Under the pieces are notes generated by a model that was not told the DNA's origin, made no database searches, and saw only the letters and a program-made list of their open reading frames with translations. The position numbers and the translations under genes are program-made. This document shows, piece by piece, positions 1 to 6,393 of a stretch of 25,867 bases of DNA (its first letter is position 1; each line of letters starts with the position of its first letter). Source of the DNA: an uncultured Blautia sp. (GTDB taxonomy: Bacteria; Bacillota; Clostridia; Lachnospirales; Lachnospiraceae); the NCBI GenBank assembly GCA_900765525.1, contig CAAFRY010000148.1:1-25867 (forward strand), written 5' to 3'.

Positions 1-52
1 AACTCCGGGTTTCGGAAGAAAAATAACCTTGGGAACCGGGGATTCTTTAAAG

Positions 53-823
53 TTAGGGGACATCAGCCTTGCTGTGGATTTGGGACTTCCGGTATTGACC
101 GGGGGTCTTTCCTGTATATTGGCGGAAGGTTTTGATAAAGTGGCTTTCATTGGAGAATCCCAGGGATGTGCTGATTTCTGAAATACGGTGTCCGGAATAC
201 AGCAGCATGGTTTTGGCAGTCTGGATTTTTTCTTTTTGTACATAGCTGAGAGGACTTATGCCTGTCTCTTCCCGAAACAGGTGGGAGAAGCGGCCGGGGC
301 TAAGCTGGGCAGCCTGAGACAGCTCCTGGAGAGTAATTTTCTGGTGCATATGGCTATGAATATAGTTTATGGCCCTGCGGACTGCCCTGCAATAAGGGGG
401 AGAGTCCTTCTGGTGCTTTACGGCATTTACAAAATCCCGCAGCGCCCTGTTTTTCAAAGTGTCTATCTGGCTGAGGCTGGTGCAGGCTTCTGAGGCCTGT
501 ATGTAACTGTCGCTCATGGCATAGGCCAAATCCTCTGCTACAGAGGAATCCATGGCGGCTCGTGTAATCTGGGTGATAAAGGATATAAAAATAATCTGTG
601 CCTGGCGCAGAGGATTTTCGGAAAGGGTGCCCTCCTTTCCTCCCTGGTCCATCCGTTTCATGGCCTTCTTTGCCAATTCCAAATCTCCCATGCGCACGGC
701 TTCCAGCCAGTTTTTTTCATATTCATAAGGAATGTGGGGGACAAAAGATTCTCTGGTGGCAATAAGAATCTGTTTGGTCTTTTTATCTAAATAGTCAAAA
801 TTATCCGTTGAAAAAGCAGCCAT
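53..823 (-). CDS. AraC-family transcriptional regulator
   Basis: A DNA-binding regulator of 256 residues. The C-terminal third (about residues 150-250) is a typical AraC double helix-turn-helix: the first helix region reads ITLQELSQAAQLSPGRFSHL and the second has the family signature GFSNESHFIKTFRQYTGKTP followed by GQYR. The N-terminal part (about 1-140) is mostly helical, is not a cupin I can recognise, and is probably the ligand or dimerisation domain. The gene is divergent from the GH3 beta-glucosidase with about 150 bp between the starts, so that enzyme gene is the obvious regulatory target; this is inferred from position only. The start at 823 follows a GGAGG-like site (ccctcctt on the + strand). 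The family call is safe; the effector is unknown. Confidence 0.9.
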   Translation of the reverse strand: MAAFSTDNFDYLDKKTKQILIATRESFVPHIPYEYEKNWLEAVRMGDLELAKKAMKRMDQGGKEGTLSENPLRQAQIIFISFITQITRAAMDSSVAEDLAYAMSDSYIQASEACTSLSQIDTLKNRALRDFVNAVKHQKDSPPYCRAVRRAINYIHSHMHQKITLQELSQAAQLSPGRFSHLFREETGISPLSYVQKEKIQTAKTMLLYSGHRISEISTSLGFSNESHFIKTFRQYTGKTPGQYRKSQIHSKADVP

Positions 824-856
824 AGATACCCTCCTTGGGCCTTCTTTTTTTCGTTT

Positions 857-865
857 ATTATACCA
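857..865 (-). promoter_or_regulatory. Extended -10 promoter of the araC-type gene
   Basis: Read on the minus strand the sequence is TGGTATAAT, a perfect TATAAT with the TGn extension, about 34 bp upstream of the start codon. No good -35 box is seen at the expected distance, which is usual for extended -10 promoters. Confidence 0.45.
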
Positions 866-885
866 GAAAGTAACAGCGGAATCAT

Positions 886-941
886 AGCAAAAACAGCAAA
901 ATTATAATATTTTTTTTCTCATAAATCTGTTAAGTTTAACA
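886..941 (+). promoter_or_regulatory. Probable activator-dependent promoter of the GH3 gene, with direct repeats and a palindrome
   Basis: A perfect TATAAT lies at 903-908, but the -35 position reads aatcat, a poor match. Just upstream are two direct repeats AGCAAAA (886-892 and 895-901), the second almost touching the -10 box. Downstream, in what would be the leader, is a dyad TGTTAA-gt-TTAACA (928-941). A strong -10 without a -35, next to short direct repeats, fits activation by an AraC-type protein such as the divergent gene. The boxes are seen; the regulator assignment is inferred. Confidence 0.35.
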
Positions 942-973
942 TATCGAGATTTAGTAAAGGAGCGAAAAAAATA

Positions 974-3259
974 ATGAAAAGAGACTTAAAAGCACTGGTA
1001 AAACAGATGACCCTGGAAGAGAAAGCCGGTATGTGTTCTGGTAAGGATTTCTGGCATTTGAAAAGCGTGGAAAGACTGGGAATTCCGGAGGTCATGGTAA
1101 GCGACGGCCCTCACGGGCTGAGAAAGCAGGCTCAGGATGCGGACCATTTAGGACTGAACGAAAGTATTAAAGCTGTATGCTTCCCCACGGCCTGCGTTAC
1201 CGCCTGCTCATTTGACAGAGATTTACTGCAGGAAATGGGAGAGAGAATAGGAGATGAGTGCCAGGCAGAGAACTTATCTGTTATCCTGGGACCGGCAGTG
1301 AATATCAAGCGTTCTCCTCTTTGCGGAAGAAACTTTGAATATTTCTCTGAAGACCCATATCTGGCTTCCCAGATGGCGGCTTCCCACATCAAAGGCGTAC
1401 AGTCTAAAAATGTGGGAACTTCTATCAAACATTTTGCGGCCAACAACCAGGAACACAGAAGAATGTCTTCCTCTTCAGAGATTGATGAGCGTACTTTCCG
1501 GGAAATTTATCTGGGAGCTTTTGAAACTGCTATTAAAGAAGGCAAGCCGGATACGGTTATGTGTTCTTATAATAAAATCAATGGCGAGTTTGCCTCTGAG
1601 AATCACTATCTTCTCACAGAGATTTTAAGAGATGAATGGGGATTTGAAGGCTATGTGATGTCTGACTGGGGCGCAGTCAACGAAAGAGTAAAGGGCTTAA
1701 AAGCAGGGCTGGAGCTGGAAATGCCGGGAAGCGGCGGAAACACAGATAAAGAGATTGTGGAGGCAGTAAAGGACGGCAGTCTGCCGGAAGAGGTGCTGGA
1801 TACAGCCGTTGAACGTATTCTGAATATTATTTTTAAATATACAGACGGACGCCAGGAAGGCAAATTCGATTTGGAGGAAGACCACAAACTGGCAGCCAAA
1901 GTGGCAGCAGAGTCTATGGTACTTCTGAAAAATGAGGGAATTCTTCCTCTCCCTAAAGAAGGAAAGAAAATTGCCTTTATCGGAAAATTTGCCCAGAATC
2001 CCAGATACCAGGGCGGCGGAAGTTCTCATATCAATTCCTTTAAGGTAAGCAGTGCTCTGGATGCAGTGAAGGATGTGGCCCAGGTTACTTATGCCCAGGG
2101 CTATGATATAAAAGAGGATAGGATTGATGAGGAACTGCTGAACCAGGCGGTAAAGACAGCCAGCGAGGCAGATATTGCAGTTGTTTTTGCCGGCCTTCCG
2201 GATGCTTTTGAGTCAGAAGGCTACGATAGAAGCCATATGAGAATGCCTGACTGTCAGAATACTCTGATTTCTGAGATTGCAAAGGTGCAGAAACATGTGG
2301 TTGTGGTACTCCATAACGGTTCTCCGGTAGAAATGCCGTGGGCAGACCAGGTGGAAGGAATTCTGGAGGCTTATCTGGCGGGACAGGCTGTAGGAGATGC
2401 AGAGGTTGCACTTCTTTTCGGAGACGCCAATCCCTGTGGTAAGCTGGCAGAGACAATTCCCTATAAGCTGGAGGACAACCCTTCCTATTTAAATTTCCCG
2501 GGAGACGGAAAAACTGTGGAGTATAAGGAAGGTGTGTTTGTAGGATACCGTTATTATGATACGAAGGATATGGCCGTACGCTATCCTTTTGGTTACGGAC
2601 TTAGCTATACCTCCTTTGCATATAGTGATTTGAAGCTTTCCTCCTATGACATAAAGGATACAGATACGGTAAAGGTTTCTCTGAAGGTAAAGAATACCGG
2701 AGACAGAGCCGGAAAGGAAATCGTACAGCTTTATGTGGCAGACAAAACCGGCGCAGCCAGCCGTCCGGTAAAGGAATTGAAGAATTTCGTTAAGGTTGAA
2801 CTTCAGCCCCAGGAGGAGAAGACTGTGGAAATGGAGCTGGATAAGAGAAGCTTCGCCTGGTACTGCACGGAAATCCATGACTGGTATGCAGCTACAGGAG
2901 AATACGAAATTCTGGTAGGCGCATCCTCCAGAGACATTCGTTTGAAAGAGAAGCTGCATTTGACTGCTTCCGGAAGACTTCCATTCCATGTGCATATGAA
3001 TACAACTATCAGTGAGCTTTTGGAGAATCCCGGAACTAAGGAAATTATCCAGGGTATGACCAGTGACCTTATGGAGCATATGGGTGGAAGTCAGGAAAGC
3101 GTAGAGGGAGACGCTGCTTCAGAGGCTATCAGTCCGGAAATGTCCCTGAAGATGATGGAAAATTCACCCCTCCGTTCCCTGAGAAGCTTTATGGGAATGA
3201 GTACCGCTGAGATTGAAGAGCTGATTGTTAAACTGCAGGAGGCTGCTGATAGAGTCTAG
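974..3259 (+). CDS. Beta-glucosidase, glycoside hydrolase family 3
   Basis: A 761-residue GH3 enzyme that removes beta-linked glucose (or a related sugar) from the non-reducing end of oligosaccharides or glycosides. Seen: the N-terminal GH3 barrel with SDGPHGLR near residue 45, [12 protein letters not shown] near 155, and the nucleophile motif VMSDWGA with Asp231; the second alpha/beta domain starting near [13 protein letters not shown] (about 315); and a C-terminal fibronectin-III-like domain (about 570-650). A further segment of about 100 residues, rich in Glu and Met, follows. There is no signal peptide, so it acts in the cytoplasm on imported glycosides. The start is preceded by AAAGGAG (956-962), a rather long 11 nt away. 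Exact substrate cannot be read from sequence; xylosidase or glucosylceramidase-like activity is possible. Confidence 0.93.
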   Translation: MKRDLKALVKQMTLEEKAGMCSGKDFWHLKSVERLGIPEVMVSDGPHGLRKQAQDADHLGLNESIKAVCFPTACVTACSFDRDLLQEMGERIGDECQAENLSVILGPAVNIKRSPLCGRNFEYFSEDPYLASQMAASHIKGVQSKNVGTSIKHFAANNQEHRRMSSSSEIDERTFREIYLGAFETAIKEGKPDTVMCSYNKINGEFASENHYLLTEILRDEWGFEGYVMSDWGAVNERVKGLKAGLELEMPGSGGNTDKEIVEAVKDGSLPEEVLDTAVERILNIIFKYTDGRQEGKFDLEEDHKLAAKVAAESMVLLKNEGILPLPKEGKKIAFIGKFAQNPRYQGGGSSHINSFKVSSALDAVKDVAQVTYAQGYDIKEDRIDEELLNQAVKTASEADIAVVFAGLPDAFESEGYDRSHMRMPDCQNTLISEIAKVQKHVVVVLHNGSPVEMPWADQVEGILEAYLAGQAVGDAEVALLFGDANPCGKLAETIPYKLEDNPSYLNFPGDGKTVEYKEGVFVGYRYYDTKDMAVRYPFGYGLSYTSFAYSDLKLSSYDIKDTDTVKVSLKVKNTGDRAGKEIVQLYVADKTGAASRPVKELKNFVKVELQPQEEKTVEMELDKRSFAWYCTEIHDWYAATGEYEILVGASSRDIRLKEKLHLTASGRLPFHVHMNTTISELLENPGTKEIIQGMTSDLMEHMGGSQESVEGDAASEAISPEMSLKMMENSPLRSLRSFMGMSTAEIEELIVKLQEAADRV

Positions 3260-3331
3260 CGCTGCTTTCATGAAGAGAAGAAATTCAGATATGACTATTT
3301 AGCTATGGGGTTGGATACCGGGAATCTGTGA

Positions 3332-3482
3332 CAAGCATGCCTGTAACAGTACACTAGGTCTGCGCACTTGCTGCGCTGACCGTAAGAACATGATTCAGGA
3401 GGCAAAATCCCATCGCCGTAGGGGATTTTGCATGGATTTTGCCTGTAACGGTTCAGCAAGGCTGAACTGTTACGCATGCTTG
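3332..3482. repeat. MITE-like intergenic element with 17-bp imperfect terminal inverted repeats
   Basis: This is most of the 332-bp gap between the GH3 gene and the metal exporter. The ends are inverted copies: CAAGCATGC-ct-GTAACAGT (3332-3350) against ACTGTTACGCATGCTTG (3466-3482), 17 pairs with a 2-nt bulge. Inside are three hairpins: GCGCA/TGCGC (3362-3376), GCAAAATCCC/GGGATTTTGC (3402-3431, loop of 10) and a 13-bp stem (3445-3457 with 3461-3473, loop aag, one G-U pair). The last stem competes with the terminal repeat for 3466-3473. It has no coding potential. Length and architecture resemble miniature transposable or REP-like elements. I see no convincing target-site duplication. Confidence 0.55.
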
Positions 3483-3502
3483 CAGGAAACAAACTTTTTT
3501 CC

Positions 3503-3531
3503 TTGTGTTTTCCTCTGATTTGTGTTACATT
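3503..3531 (+). promoter_or_regulatory. Possible promoter of the metal exporter gene
   Basis: TTGTGT (3503-3508), 17 bp, then TACATT (3526-3531), about 60 bp before the start codon and just outside the MITE-like element. Both boxes deviate from consensus, so this is a weak candidate. I looked for a yybP-ykoY manganese riboswitch here and saw nothing convincing. Confidence 0.3.
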
Positions 3532-3591
3532 GTAAATTCGTAGGTGTAGATTTGCTTTTTGAGTCATTCAGACTGTGGAAAGGAGTCTCAT

Positions 3592-4497
3592 ATGACAGAA
3601 TTTATAATGCATGTTTTGGTCCACGCTTTTGAGGATACGTTAAAGCTGCTGCCTTTTTTGTTCCTGACCTATCTTTTGATGGAGTATCTGGAGCATAAAA
3701 CAAAGGAGGCGTCTCAGCAAATGATTCAAAAGGCCGGAAGGCTGGGACCTTTAATCGGGGGAATCGCAGGGGTATTTCCCCAGTGCGGCTTTTCAGCGGC
3801 AGCTTCCAGTTTCTATGCGGGAGGCGTTATTTCCGTAGGAACTTTGATGGCCGTGCTTTTATCTACCTCAGATGAAATGCTTCCTATTTTTATTTCAGAA
3901 TCCGTAGATGCAGCGGTGATTTTGAAGCTGCTGGCACTGAAAATCCTGATTGGTACAGTATCCGGATTTGCGCTGGACGGTCTTTGGAAAGCCGGGGGCA
4001 GGAGGCGAAGAATGCATGAGGAACACCATCATATTCACCGGGAACATCATGAGAAGGATATTCATGACTTGTGTGAGCATGAGCATTGCCATTGTGAGGA
4101 AGGCAGTATTCTTAAATCTGCATTGATACATTCCCTTCAGATAGCCCTTTTTATTTTTCTGATTACTCTGGTCATCGGATTTTTAGTGGAGGTTGTGGGA
4201 GAGGAGCAGATTGGCTCTTTTATCATTAATCAGCCTGTGCTTGGAGTGTTTCTGGCTGGACTTGTGGGAATGATTCCTAACTGTGCCGGGTCTGTGATTA
4301 TCACACAGATGTATCTGGAAGGACTTCTGGCCGGGGGACAGATGCTGGCCGGACTTCTGGCCGGAAGCGGAGTGGGAATTCTGGTTCTGTGCAGGACTAA
4401 CCGGAGAGCCAAAGAAAACCTGGGAATCATAGGAATTTTATATGGAATCAGTGTGTTCTGGGGAATTCTTTTTGAAGTTCTGGGGATTGTACTATAG
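3592..4497 (+). CDS. Putative heavy-metal exporter (10TM, ArsP_2/DUF2899-like)
   Basis: A 301-residue polytopic membrane protein of the family often annotated as putative manganese transporter or 10TM heavy-metal exporter. Two halves of hydrophobic helices flank a long His-rich loop (about residues 136-171) with clusters such as EEHHHIHREHH and CEHEHCHCEE, a probable metal-binding segment. The halves carry related motifs: AGVFPQCGFSAAASSFYAGG near residue 60 and VGMIPNCAGSVIITQMYLEG near 225, suggesting inverted structural repeats with a Pro-x-Cys/Asn-Cys core. The chosen ATG has AAAGGAG at 3579-3585, spaced 6 nt; an in-frame TTG at 3559 lacks a ribosome binding site. The gene stands alone between repeat-rich gaps. 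Transported ion is inferred from family naming and the His/Cys loop, not shown. Confidence 0.75.
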   Translation: MTEFIMHVLVHAFEDTLKLLPFLFLTYLLMEYLEHKTKEASQQMIQKAGRLGPLIGGIAGVFPQCGFSAAASSFYAGGVISVGTLMAVLLSTSDEMLPIFISESVDAAVILKLLALKILIGTVSGFALDGLWKAGGRRRRMHEEHHHIHREHHEKDIHDLCEHEHCHCEEGSILKSALIHSLQIALFIFLITLVIGFLVEVVGEEQIGSFIINQPVLGVFLAGLVGMIPNCAGSVIITQMYLEGLLAGGQMLAGLLAGSGVGILVLCRTNRRAKENLGIIGILYGISVFWGILFEVLGIVL

Positions 4498-4513
4498 GTT
4501 TACATGTGAAAAG

Positions 4514-4569
4514 AAGGTTTTGAAGTGAAGCTGTGAAAACCAGTTTTGCTTCAGAACCTTTTTGTTCTT
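4514..4569 (+). terminator. Probable intrinsic terminator of the metal exporter gene
   Basis: AAGGTTTTGAAG (4514-4525) pairs with CTTCAGAACCTT (4549-4560), 12 pairs including one G-U, followed directly by the T-rich run TTTGTTCTT. It begins 17 nt after the stop codon. The T-run is also the left arm of the next inverted repeat. Confidence 0.6.
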
Positions 4570-4611
4570 CTGTAGGAAATTCCTTTGAATTTCCTACAGA
4601 AGAACAAAAAG
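4558..4611. repeat. Perfect 25-bp inverted repeat with a 4-nt loop
   Basis: Arms 4558-4582 and 4587-4611 are exact reverse complements (the left begins CTTTTTGTTCTTCTGTAGG) around the loop CTTT. No T-run follows the right arm, so it is not a simple terminator by itself. As RNA it would be a very stable hairpin; as DNA it could form a cruciform. It adjoins the hairpin-string repeat. Confidence 0.85.
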
Positions 4612-4743
4612 CCCTCCGGGCAGGAACGCACGGCGATGCGCACTCGCATGAAAGGCAGATGTCAGCTAAAGCTGACCACGCTCGGCGCAGCAAAAGAGTG
4701 CTTCTTGGAAGAAAATGGAATTGCAAGGGTGTGCGAAGCACAC
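4611..4743. repeat. Hairpin-string repeat, copy 1
   Basis: A non-coding stretch made of short stems with 3-4-nt loops: GCCC-tcc-GGGC (4611-4621), ATGCG-cact-CGCAT (4636-4649), GTCAGC-taaa-GCTGAC (4661-4676) and GTGTGC-gaa-GCACAC (4729-4743). It shares the 13-mer GGCAGGAACGCAC (4619-4631) and the GTC.GC-taaa-GC.GAC hairpin with a second copy at 14578-14660. Together with the inverted repeat before it, this accounts for most of the 417-bp gap before the sigma factor gene. Confidence 0.6.
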
Positions 4744-4820
4744 TTTTGTTTCTGTAAAAAATTATATAGCAGATATAAATTGGTTCTGATAAAATATTTT
4801 TGAAAAATTTTGAGAAAATC

Positions 4821-4850
4821 TGTAACGAAAGAGAGATTTTCCGGATATAT
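4821..4850 (+). promoter_or_regulatory. Possible ECF-type autoregulated promoter
   Basis: TGTAAC (4821-4826) and, 15 bp on, CGGATATAT (4842-4850), about 65 bp before the sigma factor start. The -35 resembles the AAC-containing -35 elements of ECF sigma factors, and the CG-start of the -10 is also ECF-like. Genes for ECF sigma factors are commonly autoregulated. Only the boxes are seen. Confidence 0.35.
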
Positions 4851-4914
4851 AGATGACATCAAGAAACAGGAGGCCGGCCCCTGTTGAGGATGGAGAGGGA
4901 GGTGAGGAACAAGA

Positions 4915-5388
4915 ATGATGGACATGGACCTTATATACAGGGAATACGCCCAATATGTGTGGAAGTATTTAATGAGTCTGTGCGGGGACGAAGATACAGC
5001 CCAGGAGCTTACCCAGGAGACTTTTTATCAGGCGGTAAGGTGTTGTGGAAAGTATGACGGCAGCTGTAAAGTTTCTACCTGGCTGTGCCAGATTGCAAAG
5101 CATTTGTGGTACAGGGAGGCAGACAGAAGGCGACGAAAGGGAACCAAGGAGCTGGAAGAAAGTCTTGTTTCCTCCAAAGCAGGCCCTGAGGAGGAAATCT
5201 GTATCCGGGAGGAAAAAATGGAGCTGTTTCGTAAAGTTCATTTGCTGGATGAGACGGCCAAGGAAGTTGTACTGCTTCGTCTTACAGGAGCTTTTTCCTT
5301 TCAGGAAATAGGAGATATTTTTGGAAAAAATGTAAACTGGGCCAGGGTAACTTTTTACCGTGCAAAACAAAAACTGATGAAAGGATGA
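4915..5388 (+). CDS. RNA polymerase sigma factor, ECF (sigma-70 family)
   Basis: A 157-residue ECF sigma factor that directs RNA polymerase to a small set of stress or envelope promoters when released from its anti-sigma partner. Region 2 spans about residues 3-75, with DEDTAQELTQETFYQAVR and the -10-recognition stretch STWLCQIAKHLWYREADRRR; region 4 is at about 100-157, with the helix-turn-helix VVLLRLTGAFSFQEIGDIFG followed by VTFYRAKQKL. Length and arrangement are normal for the group. A strong GGGAGGTGAGG at 4898-4908 precedes ATG 4915; ATGs at 4918 and 4924 are alternatives. The anti-sigma gene follows, with its reading frame open from within this stop codon, so the two are surely co-transcribed and translationally coupled. 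Confidence 0.92.
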   Translation: MMDMDLIYREYAQYVWKYLMSLCGDEDTAQELTQETFYQAVRCCGKYDGSCKVSTWLCQIAKHLWYREADRRRRKGTKELEESLVSSKAGPEEEICIREEKMELFRKVHLLDETAKEVVLLRLTGAFSFQEIGDIFGKNVNWARVTFYRAKQKLMKG

Positions 5389-5393
5389 AAGGT

Positions 5394-6350
5394 ATGAAGA
5401 GTAAGATGAAATGTGAAGTAATCCGGGATTTATTTCCAAGCTATATTGATGGTCTTACAAGCGAGGAAAGCAACCGGCTGATTGAGGAGCATTTACAGGA
5501 CTGTAAGGAATGCAGGGAATATTTAGACGAAATGAAGAAAGAGGTAGAGATTCCTAAAAAAGTAGAAAATACTAAAAGAGCCATTGCCCCATTTAAGCGT
5601 ATCAAAAGGAGAATGTGGAGGGCAGCAGGTCTGGCGGTTTTGGTCTGCGTTTTCCTTTTTGGAGGAAGCCTGTGGTACTTTGTACATACCTGGACTGCAG
5701 ATTCGGAAGACGTTAAGACTACCATTGAAGCCCAGGGCGGAATTGCAACCATTAAATTTGCACCCAAGAATAAAAATCATAGGCTTTATGTAGAGCAGGG
5801 AGAAGATAATACCCTTGTTGTCACAGAGCAGAGAATCCCGCCTTTTCAGAGGTCCATCAATCCCTCAGCATATTGGGGTTACACCTTTCTTGACGAATCT
5901 ACGGTTATGCAGACAAACGGAGAAGGAGAAACCTTTGGAGATAAAGATGTGCTGACCATCCGGTATGAGGATAAAACAGAACAAATTTCTCTGAAAGAAC
6001 TGGCCAAGAAAGCTATGGAAAATCCTGTGGCCCAATCAGAAGATGTAGAAATGACTTTTGATAAGGACCAATACGGTAATGTGAGTCTTGGCTTTTATCC
6101 CACTCTTTTGGGTGTTTCTCTGAAAGTGGAAGAAACCGGGGAAAACAGTATTCGAATCCGTCAGTATTATGACGGAGAAGGAGAGACCATAGAGAACGGA
6201 GATTCCTACATCCTGCGGTTTGTAGATGAGCATACCCTTCAGCGGACCGACGGAACCCAAGTGGAATTGGGACAGGATGATGTGCTGGAGATTGAGTATA
6301 AGGATAAGACAGAAAAAATTCCTTATGCAGAGCTTTGGGATGGGGAATGA
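5394..6350 (+). CDS. Anti-sigma factor with zinc-binding domain and duplicated extracellular domain
   Basis: The partner that holds the upstream ECF sigma factor at the membrane. Seen: an N-terminal anti-sigma zinc finger with Cys7, His33, Cys37 and Cys40 (HLQDCKEC, the HxxxCxxC motif); one membrane helix at about residues 77-99 (LAVLVCVFLFGGSLWYFV); and an extracytoplasmic part of about 215 residues made of two similar halves (about 107-212 and 215-318). Both halves end alike: GDKDVLTIRYEDKTEQI against GQDDVLEIEYKDKTEKI. ATG 5394 is preferred because AAAGGA at 5380-5385 lies 8 nt upstream; ATG 5385, overlapping the sigma stop codon, and ATG 5406 are alternatives. The input signal is unknown; no protease site is evident. 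An intrinsic terminator follows. Confidence 0.87.
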   Translation: MKSKMKCEVIRDLFPSYIDGLTSEESNRLIEEHLQDCKECREYLDEMKKEVEIPKKVENTKRAIAPFKRIKRRMWRAAGLAVLVCVFLFGGSLWYFVHTWTADSEDVKTTIEAQGGIATIKFAPKNKNHRLYVEQGEDNTLVVTEQRIPPFQRSINPSAYWGYTFLDESTVMQTNGEGETFGDKDVLTIRYEDKTEQISLKELAKKAMENPVAQSEDVEMTFDKDQYGNVSLGFYPTLLGVSLKVEETGENSIRIRQYYDGEGETIENGDSYILRFVDEHTLQRTDGTQVELGQDDVLEIEYKDKTEKIPYAELWDGE

Positions 6351-6354
6351 GTAT

Positions 6355-6384
6355 ATCCCCCAGGCTTTTGGAAGTCTGGGGGAT
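6355..6384. terminator. Hairpin terminator between convergent genes
   Basis: ATCCCCCAG (6355-6363) pairs perfectly with CTGGGGGAT (6376-6384), with an added G-T pair inside. On the + strand a T-rich run (ctattttttatttt) follows after about 12 nt. It sits 5 nt after the anti-sigma stop and 10 nt before the end of the convergent response regulator gene, so it may serve both strands. Confidence 0.65.
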
Positions 6385-6393
6385 TGATTCCGG

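Noticed and set aside
1..52. Gene remnant at the left edge
   Set aside because: Only 52 bases follow the regulator's stop codon; nothing can be supported.
2489..3079. 196-codon open frame antisense to the GH3 gene
   Set aside because: Fully inside a well-supported gene on the other strand; no ribosome binding site and no family resemblance.
3559..3591. TTG start 11 codons upstream for the metal exporter
   Set aside because: The ATG at 3592 has a well-placed AAAGGAG, and the extra residues are not membrane-like.
3260..3591. Manganese (yybP-ykoY) or other riboswitch before the metal exporter
   Set aside because: The structure present is explained by the MITE-like element; no riboswitch core motif was recognised.
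4558..4743. CRISPR array
   Set aside because: The hairpins differ in sequence and spacing; there are no regular direct repeats with spacers.
4448..4953. Several short open frames in both directions between the exporter and the sigma factor
   Set aside because: They read through the inverted repeat and hairpin-string element in all frames; they lack ribosome binding sites and any protein-like pattern.
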